Positions 19,250 to 27,530 of a DNA stretch of 64,000 nt are shown one piece after another. A model generated the notes under the pieces. The model worked only from the letters and a program-made list of their open reading frames with translations. It was not told the DNA's origin and searched no databases. The translations under genes and the position numbers were made by a program. Source of the DNA: Candidatus Aminicenantota bacterium (GTDB lineage Bacteria; Acidobacteriota; Aminicenantia; Aminicenantales; Aminicenantaceae); assembly GCA_016927475.1 (NCBI GenBank), contig JAFGMO010000047.1, positions 1-64,000 on the forward strand, in the 5' to 3' direction. Position 1 is the first letter of the stretch, and each line of letters begins with the position of its first letter.

Positions 19250-19417
19250 GCCGATGAGCAACGAGAGGATTATTAAAATTCAAAAATTTGCTATCCCAAC
19301 CGAATCCTTCGATATTTCACCTTTTTAATAATAAAAAAGCCGGTCTTATTCTTACCTGTATTAATGACCAGTCTTAGTGCATGTATACCAAAAACACACA
19401 AAAAAGGAGAAAATAAC

Positions 19418-21013
19418 ATGAAAATTTTCACCCGTTTTTTAGGCCTGTTCATCATCTTTTTCATCCTGATAAGCTGTGACAAAGGAGACGGCACAACGGA
19501 TGGGGATGGGTCCGGAACAAACCCGGTTCCTGTCCTGGCCTCGATCAGCCCAGCTTTCAGGGTTCAGCATTCCCCCACGTTCACACTGACCGCTTCAGGC
19601 AGCGGTTTTGTAAGCAGTTCCAAGATCGTCTTCAACGGAACGGAAATGGAAACCACATTCGTCAGTGCCAATGTGCTCACCTGCGAGCTTGAACCTGATG
19701 ATATCATCGAGAGCACCACCGCTCGAACCGCCGATCCCGGAAATATCGACGTCCAGTGTGAGGACGTTTCCGTATTTGTCCGAAGTCTCGCTCCCGGGGG
19801 AGGAGATTCAAGCCCCTTGAATTTTACCATTCGGACCAACCATTCCTTTGAGATCCTCAATGACTGGTGGGATGAGGAGGCCGAAATCGCCACGGACACC
19901 CAGGGAAAGATATATATCGCCGCCCGTGATGACGAACAGCAGGGAAGCACTTGGTATGAACGTGTTTATGTCCGTCACTCCTCGGACCACGGGGATAACT
20001 TCACCAAAATTAAGGCTTCGAATACCACGGGCGACGTCTATCGCCCGGTGATCGCCACCACCTTTCATATCTCCTTCGATTCCTCTGGCAGCACATCCTC
20101 CCAAGCCGACGATGATCCCGTTTATATCGCCTGGTTCGACGACTCCCAATACGGAGACAAAAAATGCGAAGTTTACTTCAGCCAATCTACGGACGGGGGA
20201 CAGACCTGGAGCGCCGAGCAGAACATATCCAACAGCGGCGGTAAGGTAAAATACAACCTGGGACCGCCCGATTTAACGGTTGATGGAAACGGCACAATCT
20301 ATTGTATTTGGACCGACTCTCGAAACAACGATAAATCAGAGATTTTTTTCACCAAAACAACGAGCTCAAGCCAACCTGAAGCTCAGGCTTTTACCTGGTC
20401 AACACCTAAAAAAATCAGCATCGAAAGTAGCCCCCGTATTTTCGTCGATGGAAACGGCTGTCTTTACGTCGTCAGCGATGCTTATGTTTCCGGGAATAGG
20501 GATATCCACTTTGTCTACTCGACCGACCAAGGAAACACATGGAGTATTCCCCAGAAGTTGAGCGGAGGCGTCAGCGGGGATAGCAGTCAAGACCCGGACA
20601 TCGCCGTCGACAGCGAGGGAACCATTCATATCGTCTGGAAATTATTTATTAGCGCAAACCAAAACGAAATTTATTACATAAAATCGACAAGTGGAGTCAG
20701 CGCTCAAAACGCAGGCATGTCCTGGGAAACACCGGTTAATCTGAGCCAAACGGGCAGCGTTTCCTATGATCCCCGAATCACCGTAGACTCGGCAGACAAT
20801 CTCAACATCCTCTGGGCGGAGTGGGCTGGCGACGATAACGAAGATCTTTATTACATCAGGTCGATCGACTACGGCCTAAACTGGACGACGATGATGAGTA
20901 TTTTGGACTATTACGTCGATTATCCGGCCATGGCCGTCGACAGGGACGGCAATATCAATATCGTCTGCGGAAGGTACGCCACGAATTTTATTCGAAGCAC
21001 CAGGTGGGAATAA
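19418..21013 (+). CDS. Lipoprotein with IPT/TIG domain and BNR (sialidase-like) repeats
   Basis: The start is ATG 19418, with AAGGAGA 7 bases upstream. This gives a lipoprotein signal with lipobox LISC. Residues about 35-145 look like an IPT/TIG immunoglobulin-like domain (PVLASISPAF, LTASGSGFVSSSKIVFNG). The remainder repeats Asp-box style motifs: SSDHGDNF, STDGGQTWS, STDQGNTWS, SIDYGLNWT, spaced as in six-bladed sialidase propellers. The catalytic Arg triad and Tyr/Glu of true sialidases are not evident, so a binding or adhesin role is as likely as glycosidase activity. It is a single-gene unit. Confidence 0.75.
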   Translation: MKIFTRFLGLFIIFFILISCDKGDGTTDGDGSGTNPVPVLASISPAFRVQHSPTFTLTASGSGFVSSSKIVFNGTEMETTFVSANVLTCELEPDDIIESTTARTADPGNIDVQCEDVSVFVRSLAPGGGDSSPLNFTIRTNHSFEILNDWWDEEAEIATDTQGKIYIAARDDEQQGSTWYERVYVRHSSDHGDNFTKIKASNTTGDVYRPVIATTFHISFDSSGSTSSQADDDPVYIAWFDDSQYGDKKCEVYFSQSTDGGQTWSAEQNISNSGGKVKYNLGPPDLTVDGNGTIYCIWTDSRNNDKSEIFFTKTTSSSQPEAQAFTWSTPKKISIESSPRIFVDGNGCLYVVSDAYVSGNRDIHFVYSTDQGNTWSIPQKLSGGVSGDSSQDPDIAVDSEGTIHIVWKLFISANQNEIYYIKSTSGVSAQNAGMSWETPVNLSQTGSVSYDPRITVDSADNLNILWAEWAGDDNEDLYYIRSIDYGLNWTTMMSILDYYVDYPAMAVDRDGNINIVCGRYATNFIRSTRWE

Positions 21014-21063
21014 CAAAATCTAAAGGCGGACATTCCTAAAGCTCTATGATATCCTGACGGCAG

Positions 21064-22152
21064 TCAACTAAGGAAACGAATCCTGGTGAATATATAATCC
21101 AGGTCTTCATCTTCCAGGATTTGTTTTTTATACATTGAAGCCTTGGGATCAGCCGGAACAAGGGGTATAGTGGGAGCTCTAAGGTATTTTTCGGTATTAG
21201 CCGAGATGCTCTCATCATAGACAAAGACCAACCTTATCCTTCTTTTCTCGAGCTCTATGCAGGTAATTCCGCTTCTGTGAAGACAGCTTCCGTCATTGGA
21301 ATAACAGGGTATCACCAGCTCAGGACCTCCGAAACCCGAGGACCAGTTTTTTTTACCTTCTTCTTGAACATGCTCGTCAAAATCCTTCTTAAGTTTCTTT
21401 ATTTGTTGCTCAATGTTTTGTTTAGCTTGCTCATTTGTTGACTGCACATATTTTCGCAGATTGTTTTCAATGTCAATCCTAATGCGATCCCCCTTAGTCA
21501 GGGATTCGAACATCGGCCGGTGCGTATGCCCAGCGATAAAAAGTATCTTGTGTTTTTTGGCCCATATGTAAAATTTCTCTTCATCTTTTCTTCTCTTAGT
21601 GTATCGCTTGGCCGGGCTGGTAAGGCTGGATATATCCAGGGGACGGGCTAAACAGCGGAGTACAATCCTTCCCACAATCCCCAGTGTGTCATTGAGAAAA
21701 TCACCCTGGTGCCCGTGCGCCAGGAAAATGTTGTTTCCTTCCCAGTCAAACCTTAACGCCTCATATACTGTCAGCCCGGGCATCACCTCGTGAAGATGCT
21801 TTTTCACTCTTCGGGGGCTCCTCCAATCGATATCGTGGTTCCCGTAGATTCGATAGTATCGTTTCTCAAACAGGAATCTTCTTTCTGAGGCATATACGTC
21901 ATTGTACCGCCGCTTTATTTTCTTGATTCCATACCTGTGAAGCTCTTCAAAATCTCCCAAAACAACGAGGGTGAATCCGGCTTCGTAATAATAATCCAAC
22001 GCTTTGAGGTAAAGTTGTTTATTACGGTCGAACTCCGGCATCCCGATATGCTGGTCGGAAAAAAACACATACCTGTCTTTTTGAGAATCGATCTTGATGG
22101 GATCTTTGATACTTTTATACAACCAGGTCAGTTTTTTTTCTTTAGCTCCCAT
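21064..22152 (-). CDS. Calcineurin-like metallophosphoesterase
   Basis: A 362-residue cytoplasmic protein (no signal peptide) with the complete metal-binding series: SDQHIG (residues about 32-37), GDFEE, GNHD, HGHQGD and GHTHRP. The insert between HGHQ and GHTH contains a basic helix. A coiled-coil-like stretch (QSTNEQAKQNIEQQIKKLKK) lies in the second half, which is unusual for this fold. A GGGGGAT site precedes the ATG. The substrate could be a UDP-sugar, lipid A precursor or nucleotide; the sequence does not decide. Confidence 0.8.
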   Translation of the reverse strand: MGAKEKKLTWLYKSIKDPIKIDSQKDRYVFFSDQHIGMPEFDRNKQLYLKALDYYYEAGFTLVVLGDFEELHRYGIKKIKRRYNDVYASERRFLFEKRYYRIYGNHDIDWRSPRRVKKHLHEVMPGLTVYEALRFDWEGNNIFLAHGHQGDFLNDTLGIVGRIVLRCLARPLDISSLTSPAKRYTKRRKDEEKFYIWAKKHKILFIAGHTHRPMFESLTKGDRIRIDIENNLRKYVQSTNEQAKQNIEQQIKKLKKDFDEHVQEEGKKNWSSGFGGPELVIPCYSNDGSCLHRSGITCIELEKRRIRLVFVYDESISANTEKYLRAPTIPLVPADPKASMYKKQILEDEDLDYIFTRIRFLS

Positions 22153-22167
22153 TGATTGATCCCCCTT

Positions 22168-22259
22168 TTATAAATTTTACAGACATCAACAGGCTATTTC
22201 AATACGATATTTCAATGATGGATATTTTCCGGCAACAAAGGTAATGAATGATGCAGGTT
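22168..22259 (-). repeat. Degenerate copy (D) of the AACCTGYATYATTCA-bounded element
   Basis: Reading minus strand, the end motif AACCTGCATCATTCA (22245-22259) overlaps the TAA stop of the SH3-barrel gene. The interior at 22170-22222 matches the interior of the copy at 23767-23912 but in inverted orientation, and the second end motif is missing. It looks like a rearranged or decayed copy of the family described at 57714 and 62252. Confidence 0.55.
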
Positions 22260-23553
22260 AGAACCTGTATCCGATACCAAAATTAAAGAAAATCCCGTTT
22301 CCCGACATCTCTTCGAAAGCAGCGGAAGGCACACCGGAATAACCATTTAGAGAGGCATCCTTCCAAGTATAATTCATCAGCCCTTCATATTTCATCTCAA
22401 TGAAATAGGACATTCTGGCTTGATGAAAAGCAATCCCTAGAAGGGCGTGCATTCCGAACGACCCTCCAAAAGTGATTTTGCCTTTAGAAGAGCCGATTTC
22501 TTCCTTATATTTCGGTCCAAGATAGGCTCCAGCTCCAGCCCCGGTGTAAAATTTAAAATTCCGTGAAGAAGGAAACTCGAATACCAACGTCATCTTTAGA
22601 GGGAAACGGGAAAAGCTCACGGAGTCATCCCCCGCCGTATCTCCCGAGCTTTGGTAGCCTATTCCCAATTCCAGCATCAGGTTTTGTAAGAAACGGTAAC
22701 CGAATAACAATTCAAGATTGACTCCTCCGCCCGGATAGATATTCACATCCTTATATTCATCATCTCCCGATTCTCTCTTTACATATCCTGTGAATATTTT
22801 GTCAAATCCTGCTCCGAATCCGACATACCCTTTGATATAGAGCTTTCGAACTTGCTGCCGTTTAATTGGTTCTTCTTCAGGAGGAGGCGGAGGGGGAGGA
22901 TAGATTTTCCGCTCCCGGGGGCGTTCTTCTTCAACAATTTCGGGGACTTCTTCTTTCTGTCTTTTTTCTTCAACCGCTTCCGGTTCAGACGTTGTTTCTT
23001 CTTCAACAACTTCAATTTTGTCCGCATGTATATATCCTGTTTCGCCGGTCTTTATTTCCACTCTGAACCAAGGTCCAATTTTTCGGGTTGAAAAAAGGAG
23101 GGACCCGGCAGGCGCCCGGGCGATTATTCCGCTTTGTTGATCCGGTGCACTCATAACCTCTCCTTGGGATGTAATAACCCGTATCATATTCTCTTCAAAA
23201 ATTTCTTCGAGGACTTCTTTTTCCTGCTGTTGAGGTGTCGCGGGTCTTCCGATCTCTTCGACAATGCTTTTATGGATATATCCGATTATTTTAAATCCCT
23301 GCTCCTTTTTGGGAAGCTCAACCTTATACCAATCACCCTTTTTTGCCTGATACGTAAGAACCGTTCCCAGAGGGATATGGGAAATCACTAAGCTATCGAT
23401 CAATGGCTTTAACCTTACATTTGCCTTCTCCACCAATACCCTTACTTTCATTTCATCGGAGGTAACTTCTTCGGCTTCAAGAATCGTCCAGGAACCTACT
23501 AAAATTAAAATGATGATAAAAAGCCCTCTCAGTCCATTATTTTTTTCTTCCAC
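22258..23553 (-). CDS. SH3-domain protein fused to an outer-membrane beta-barrel
   Basis: Order of parts in 431 residues: signal/anchor segment (10-27), first bacterial SH3 domain (about 35-100, VRVLVEKANVRLKPL), second SH3 domain (about 125-185, WFRVEIKTGETGYIHADKI), an acidic then proline-rich linker (KIYPPPPPPPEEE), and a C-terminal small beta-barrel (about 240-431) ending GIGYRF. Bacterial SH3 domains often bind peptidoglycan, so the protein may tie the cell wall to the outer membrane. The start is GTG with AAGGAG 10 bases upstream. Its stop codon lies inside a repeat-element end motif. Confidence 0.75.
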   Translation of the reverse strand: MEEKNNGLRGLFIIILILVGSWTILEAEEVTSDEMKVRVLVEKANVRLKPLIDSLVISHIPLGTVLTYQAKKGDWYKVELPKKEQGFKIIGYIHKSIVEEIGRPATPQQQEKEVLEEIFEENMIRVITSQGEVMSAPDQQSGIIARAPAGSLLFSTRKIGPWFRVEIKTGETGYIHADKIEVVEEETTSEPEAVEEKRQKEEVPEIVEEERPRERKIYPPPPPPPEEEPIKRQQVRKLYIKGYVGFGAGFDKIFTGYVKRESGDDEYKDVNIYPGGGVNLELLFGYRFLQNLMLELGIGYQSSGDTAGDDSVSFSRFPLKMTLVFEFPSSRNFKFYTGAGAGAYLGPKYKEEIGSSKGKITFGGSFGMHALLGIAFHQARMSYFIEMKYEGLMNYTWKDASLNGYSGVPSAAFEEMSGNGIFFNFGIGYRF

Positions 23554-24020
23554 TATTTAATTCTCCTTTCAGACTAGAAACCATCCTGTCACGACGGCTC
23601 GTCTTTGGTCTGTTACCGCCATAAGTTTTCAGGTCAAAAGAGCGGTCATTCGGGATATTTGTGAAATATCCGCGCCCGTTAAGAAAATTTTAATTTTTGA
23701 AACAACTTTTGATTCATGTGTTTTGAGGGTATCAAACATAAAGTATCATGTCAAAAAGCCTCTCTTAACCTGCATCATTCATAAATTTTGCCAACACCAA
23801 CAGATAATTTCAATATTATGTGTCATTTAATGATGGTTTTAAGTAAAATTGATAGTGAAACATTTTCCATGAACATTTTAAGAAAACATTGGCAAAATTT
23901 ACCTTTCAGGTTAATAAATAAGTTTTGAATGATTTTTTGACACAGCGCGAAGTCCTGTGTTATTTTCTCCCCTTCGTAAAATGTCTTTTTGACTAAGGAT
24001 CAATGAAAGTTGAATAGCGG
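23554..24020. other. Intergenic region holding repeat copy C
   Basis: This 467-base spacer separates the divergent SH3-barrel and MFS genes. It contains repeat copy C (23767-23912). Immediately before that copy is a six-codon open frame, ATG at 23748 to TAA at 23766-23768, whose stop is fused to the element end. The remainder is A+T-rich with no recognisable gene. Confidence 0.5.
23767..23912 (+). repeat. Short copy (C) of the interspersed stem-bearing element
   Basis: Starts with AACCTGCATCATTCA (23767-23781). A perfect 13-base inverted repeat follows: TAAATTTTGCCAA at 23782-23794 and TTGGCAAAATTTA at 23889-23901. It ends with CAGGTT at 23907-23912. The interior is closely similar to copy A at 57837-57957 read on the minus strand. 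It lacks the GC-rich module that copies A and B carry next to the second stem arm. It shows no coding capacity. Confidence 0.8.
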
Positions 24021-25391
24021 GTGAAAAACTTTGGGCCCAACAGAGCATCAAAAATTTTCGGCGGAGCGACTTTTTTTCTCTTCCTGGCCGTTCTTTTTTT
24101 CGATTTTGCCGACCAATCTCTTCTGAGCCCTCTGCTCAATCCACTGCTCTCCGACTTTTTTGGACGGATGGACGATGTCGTTCCCATGGGGTGGGTAAGT
24201 TTTGTTTTCACGCTTTTTTCCGCCCTGTCTATGATGGCGGCCGGTTTTTTTTCAGACCGTTATTCCCGAAAGAAAATTTGCCTTGCGGGCTGCCTTCTTT
24301 ACGGAACATCATCTATTCTGACCATTCTGACACCGCATGGCGGAACAGGATATTGTTTTTTCTTTATCACCAGGGCCCTGAACGGCATCGGTATCGGTGC
24401 CGTCCTTCCGGCTGTATTCTCCATGGTCGGAGACCTTGTTCAACCCCAGCGCAGGTCAACGGCCTTCGGTTTCATCTCCACAAGTATGCTGACGGGAAGG
24501 ATGGCCGGATTTATCATCGCTGCAGCTTTTCTGGGAACCTGGAGAACAGCATATCTATTTATCGGCATGATCAACATCTGCCTGGCTGCAGGGCTGCTTT
24601 TTTTTCGTGAGCCCAGCCGGGGATCAGGGGAAAAAGAGCTGCATGACCTGATCACCCATGGAGCGGAATATAACTTCCGGATCGGGAAAAAGGACCTTCG
24701 GCTTCTCTGGAAGAACAAAAGTAATTTTTGGCTCATCGCCAATTTTATTGATATGTTCCCAGCCTCAATTATTCTTTTTCTTGTCTTCAAATATATGGAA
24801 GACAAACATAATATGGGAGGCCAAACGATCAATATTCTTCTTATTATGATCGGCGTTTCCGGTGCTTTGGGGGCCATAGTTTTCGGCCGTTTGGGCGACT
24901 GGGCTTTCCGCAGGGACAAGCGGGCCAAAGCTCTGATCGCCCTTGTCTGTAATGCTCTTCCTATTATTTTCATGCTTATTTTTCTCAAAGCGAACTTCAT
25001 AATTCCCGAAGGTTCTTCTCTCGGCGGTATCCTTGCAGTTCCCGGGGTTTTACCCGTCATTTTTTTTATCGCCGTCGCCGTATTCATCAACCAGGGTGTC
25101 CATCCCAACTGGTATTCCTGTTTGGCAGACATCAACCTTCCTGAACACAGGGGAACCATCGTTTCCCTGGCATCAGTCATGGATATGGCGGGAAGCGCCC
25201 TGGGCCCCTTGATCGCTTCTTATATCGCCTCCCGTTGGGGAATTCAGGCGGCTATGAGGTCGGTGCTTTTTTTCTGGATCCTCAATATTTTTCTCTGGCT
25301 TCCGGTCATTTATCATATTCGCGGCGACCTCGATCGATCTGTTAAAATTATAAAAGGCCGGGCCGTGGAAATGAAAAGGGAAATGCCTTAA
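24021..25391 (+). CDS. MFS transporter
   Basis: A 456-residue major facilitator superfamily protein with about 12 hydrophobic segments. The loop 2-3 signature FFSDRYSRKKICLAGCLLYG is the usual GxxxDRxxRR-type motif. The second-half counterpart is GRLGDWAFRRDKRAKAL. The N-terminal FFDFADQSLLSPLLNPLLSDFF resembles Spinster-type or organic-anion MFS carriers. Start is GTG with only a weak ribosome site. It is 12 bases upstream of the lipid-kinase gene, so the two are likely co-transcribed. The substrate may be lipid-related given that partner (inference). Confidence 0.82.
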   Translation: MKNFGPNRASKIFGGATFFLFLAVLFFDFADQSLLSPLLNPLLSDFFGRMDDVVPMGWVSFVFTLFSALSMMAAGFFSDRYSRKKICLAGCLLYGTSSILTILTPHGGTGYCFFFITRALNGIGIGAVLPAVFSMVGDLVQPQRRSTAFGFISTSMLTGRMAGFIIAAAFLGTWRTAYLFIGMINICLAAGLLFFREPSRGSGEKELHDLITHGAEYNFRIGKKDLRLLWKNKSNFWLIANFIDMFPASIILFLVFKYMEDKHNMGGQTINILLIMIGVSGALGAIVFGRLGDWAFRRDKRAKALIALVCNALPIIFMLIFLKANFIIPEGSSLGGILAVPGVLPVIFFIAVAVFINQGVHPNWYSCLADINLPEHRGTIVSLASVMDMAGSALGPLIASYIASRWGIQAAMRSVLFFWILNIFLWLPVIYHIRGDLDRSVKIIKGRAVEMKREMP

Positions 25392-25403
25392 TATAAAAGA
25401 ATA

Positions 25404-26345
25404 GTGAAAGAGAAAAAAATCGCGGTTCTTCTCAATCCTTCAGCAGGAAAAGGGAAGGCTATCACTTTTAAAAAAAAGCTGGAACATTTTTTGGCTTCGT
25501 ACAACATTCAGCACGACCTGTACATCACCCAAAGCGAAGAAAATCTTCGACAGCTGACCCAGGATCTCAGCCGGAAATACGATATCCTGGCCGCAGCCGG
25601 GGGCGATTCCACATTTTTTATTATGGTTAATGAGATCATGCGCTGTGAACACAAACCGGCCCTCGGTTTGATCGGATTGGGCTCTTCCAACGACATCTCA
25701 CGTGAATTCCACCTGGTTCAGCTCAAAAAAGCCTGCAGGGCCATCAAATCCGGACGAACCCGGACCATCGATCTCGGCCGCATTGCAGACGACAGCGGCC
25801 ATATATGCTATTTTCTGGGCCATGCCAACATCGGATTAGGGACGGAAGTCAATCGGTATGTGGAAAAACTATTCAGAAAAAAACCATGGCTGGGGAAGAT
25901 GCAAACCCTGGCCGGTATGCTGGCTGTACGATCGGCTTACCGCCGCAAAGAAATTCCCTTGGCCCTTTCCGTCAAAACGAAACAAAACCGGGAAAGCGCT
26001 TTATATATGGCAGCCGTCTTCAGCAATATAAGCTTCTGGGCCACTGGAAGACATCTTATACCGCACGCCAGGCCCGACGACGGGCTCCTAGACGCCTGTC
26101 TCATCAAGGACTGCTCATTGCCCAAATTAGTCTGGCTTAACCTTCTGGCAGGCAAAGAGAGGCATGTCCACGCCGCTGAATTATCTTTTTTAAAATCCCA
26201 GGATTTTGTGGTGACTTCCGAGACACCATTCGCCGTTCAGACCGATGGAGAGATTATAGGGGGCTGGCAAAAGCCGAAAACATTTACCCGTATAAGTTTT
26301 GAGATCGCGCCCCGGTCGTTACGCATCTTCAGTGAGACAGGTTAA
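25404..26345 (+). CDS. Diacylglycerol kinase-family lipid kinase with altered glycine motifs
   Basis: A 313-residue protein of the DAGK/YegS fold. It has the N-terminal LNPSAGKGKA, nucleotide-binding AAGGDSTFFIMVNE near residue 65, GLIGLGSSNDISRE near residue 95, and the C-terminal PDDGLLDACLI and FAVQTDGE motifs of the second domain. In the family norm the first two read GGDGT and GTxND; here the Gly is Ser and the GT is SS. Length is normal. The GTG start lies 12 bases after the MFS stop. It is probably a lipid kinase or a binding protein derived from one. Both variant residues sit where ATP normally lies. Confidence 0.78.
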   Translation: MKEKKIAVLLNPSAGKGKAITFKKKLEHFLASYNIQHDLYITQSEENLRQLTQDLSRKYDILAAAGGDSTFFIMVNEIMRCEHKPALGLIGLGSSNDISREFHLVQLKKACRAIKSGRTRTIDLGRIADDSGHICYFLGHANIGLGTEVNRYVEKLFRKKPWLGKMQTLAGMLAVRSAYRRKEIPLALSVKTKQNRESALYMAAVFSNISFWATGRHLIPHARPDDGLLDACLIKDCSLPKLVWLNLLAGKERHVHAAELSFLKSQDFVVTSETPFAVQTDGEIIGGWQKPKTFTRISFEIAPRSLRIFSETG

Positions 26346-26423
26346 TCATTCTGGCCTCTTGAAAAAAAGGGTGCCATAAAGCAAATATCATCGATAAAAA
26401 AGAAACCTTTTGTCCCTTTTTTT

Positions 26424-26450
26424 CGTCTGAAAATAAGACGCTGGTTTTTT
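26424..26450 (+). terminator. Possible rho-independent terminator after the lipid kinase gene
   Basis: A 5-base stem, CGTCT/AGACG, with a 7-base loop is followed by CTGG and six T residues. The stem is short, so the call is tentative. It lies about 80 bases after the stop codon and before the next gene's ribosome site. Confidence 0.35.
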
Positions 26451-26508
26451 ACATTCAAAAATAAGAAGCCGGCAGCAATCTCATAATTTCCTTAAAAAAG
26501 GAGGACGT

Positions 26509-27387
26509 ATGAAAAAAATAGCCATGACAACCATTCTTCTTTTCCTCGCTGCGGGCCTTATGCCGGCCAAAGAACGGGTTGAGGCCGCAGAAATCATCAA
26601 ACAGATCAATGAAGGAAAGACCGTTTCATATGAAAATGCAGAAATTTTCGGGGACCTTGATCTTATCAGTCTGGATGAAGTAACGGAAAAAAAACCTTAT
26701 GGCAGTAAGACCACCTGGACCGAAATCCAAAAAAACCAGAGGCGGTGGCGGCATTCAACACGCACGTTCTGGTCCCATGTAAGAAGCCCGATTTCATTCG
26801 TCAACTGCACCTTCACAGGAAACGTCCTGGCCTATGAACACAACGAAAGATACAATGAAACCTACAACGTTGTTTTTCATGAAAACGTCAATTTCACGGG
26901 ATGCGCATTTCAGGGGAAATCCGCCTTTAAATACTGCATCTTCGAGGAAAACGCCTCTTTTGAAAACACAAGTTACCGGGATGAAGCTCTCTTCAAATAC
27001 AGCCGTTTTTCAGGGGATGTGAGTTTCGCCCGTTCTTCCTTCGAAGACCCGGCAAATTTCAAATACACCAAATTTCCGGGAAAAGCCGATTTCAGCGGCA
27101 CACGCTTTCAGGATGAGGCCAACTTCAAGTACACCGACTTTGACGGAAACGTAGTTTTCAGTGGCACCTCCTTCCAAGACGAGGCCAACTTCAAATACAC
27201 CAAATTTCCGCAAGGTGTAAATTTTAAAAGTGCCGTTTTTGAACGTTTTGTCAATTTCAAGTATGCCAAGTTCGAAGATCCCTTTAATTTTGATAAGGTT
27301 GAGATAAAAGGAGATGTGGACCTCAAATACACCAAGTACAATGGGAGATCTTTCAGCCGTTATCTTCTGGAAAACAGGCTTCCGTAG
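26509..27387 (+). CDS. Secreted pentapeptide-type (11-residue repeat) protein
   Basis: Signal peptide at residues 1-20. From V127 to about residue 280, fourteen consecutive 11-residue units follow one another without gap, with the pattern x-x-F-x-x-x-x-F-x-x-x (examples ANFKYTKFPGK, ADFSGTRFQDE, ANFKYTDFDGN). This is the F-rich variant of the right-handed quadrilateral pentapeptide-repeat helix. FKY-type and FSG-type units alternate in places, giving a 22-residue superperiod. An isolated unit, ISFVNCTFTGN, lies before the array. AAGGAGG sits before the ATG. Single-gene unit; function unknown. Most pentapeptide proteins are cytosolic, so export is notable. Confidence 0.8.
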   Translation: MKKIAMTTILLFLAAGLMPAKERVEAAEIIKQINEGKTVSYENAEIFGDLDLISLDEVTEKKPYGSKTTWTEIQKNQRRWRHSTRTFWSHVRSPISFVNCTFTGNVLAYEHNERYNETYNVVFHENVNFTGCAFQGKSAFKYCIFEENASFENTSYRDEALFKYSRFSGDVSFARSSFEDPANFKYTKFPGKADFSGTRFQDEANFKYTDFDGNVVFSGTSFQDEANFKYTKFPQGVNFKSAVFERFVNFKYAKFEDPFNFDKVEIKGDVDLKYTKYNGRSFSRYLLENRLP

Positions 27388-27470
27388 ACAGTAGACAGGC
27401 TGTTTGAGTTCAGGGTGCTGGCAAACTTTTCTTTAATAAGCTCACAACAACGAGAAATTCTTATATCTAG

Positions 27471-27500
27471 AAAAAAAGCGGGCCGGCTCATCACCGGCCC
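27471..27500 (-). terminator. Rho-independent terminator closing the TetR/ABC/LolA/barrel operon
   Basis: On the minus strand, the perfect 7-base stem GGGCCGG/CCGGCCC with a 7-base loop is followed by GC and seven T residues. It lies about 30 bases after the DUF4412 stop codon and so marks the end of the operon that begins at the TetR gene. Confidence 0.8.
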
Positions 27501-27530
27501 GTCTTATAAGCCGCGAATTTATAATAACTC

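Noticed and set aside
19364-19417. Upstream start for the IPT/BNR lipoprotein
   Set aside because: It would put 18 polar residues before a perfect lipoprotein signal; ATG 19418 has a strong AAGGAGA site.
22168-23912. Composite transposon formed by repeat copies D and C around the SH3-barrel gene
   Set aside because: The two copies flank the gene, but no transposase is present, D lacks one end and shows internal inversion, and there is no target duplication I can see.
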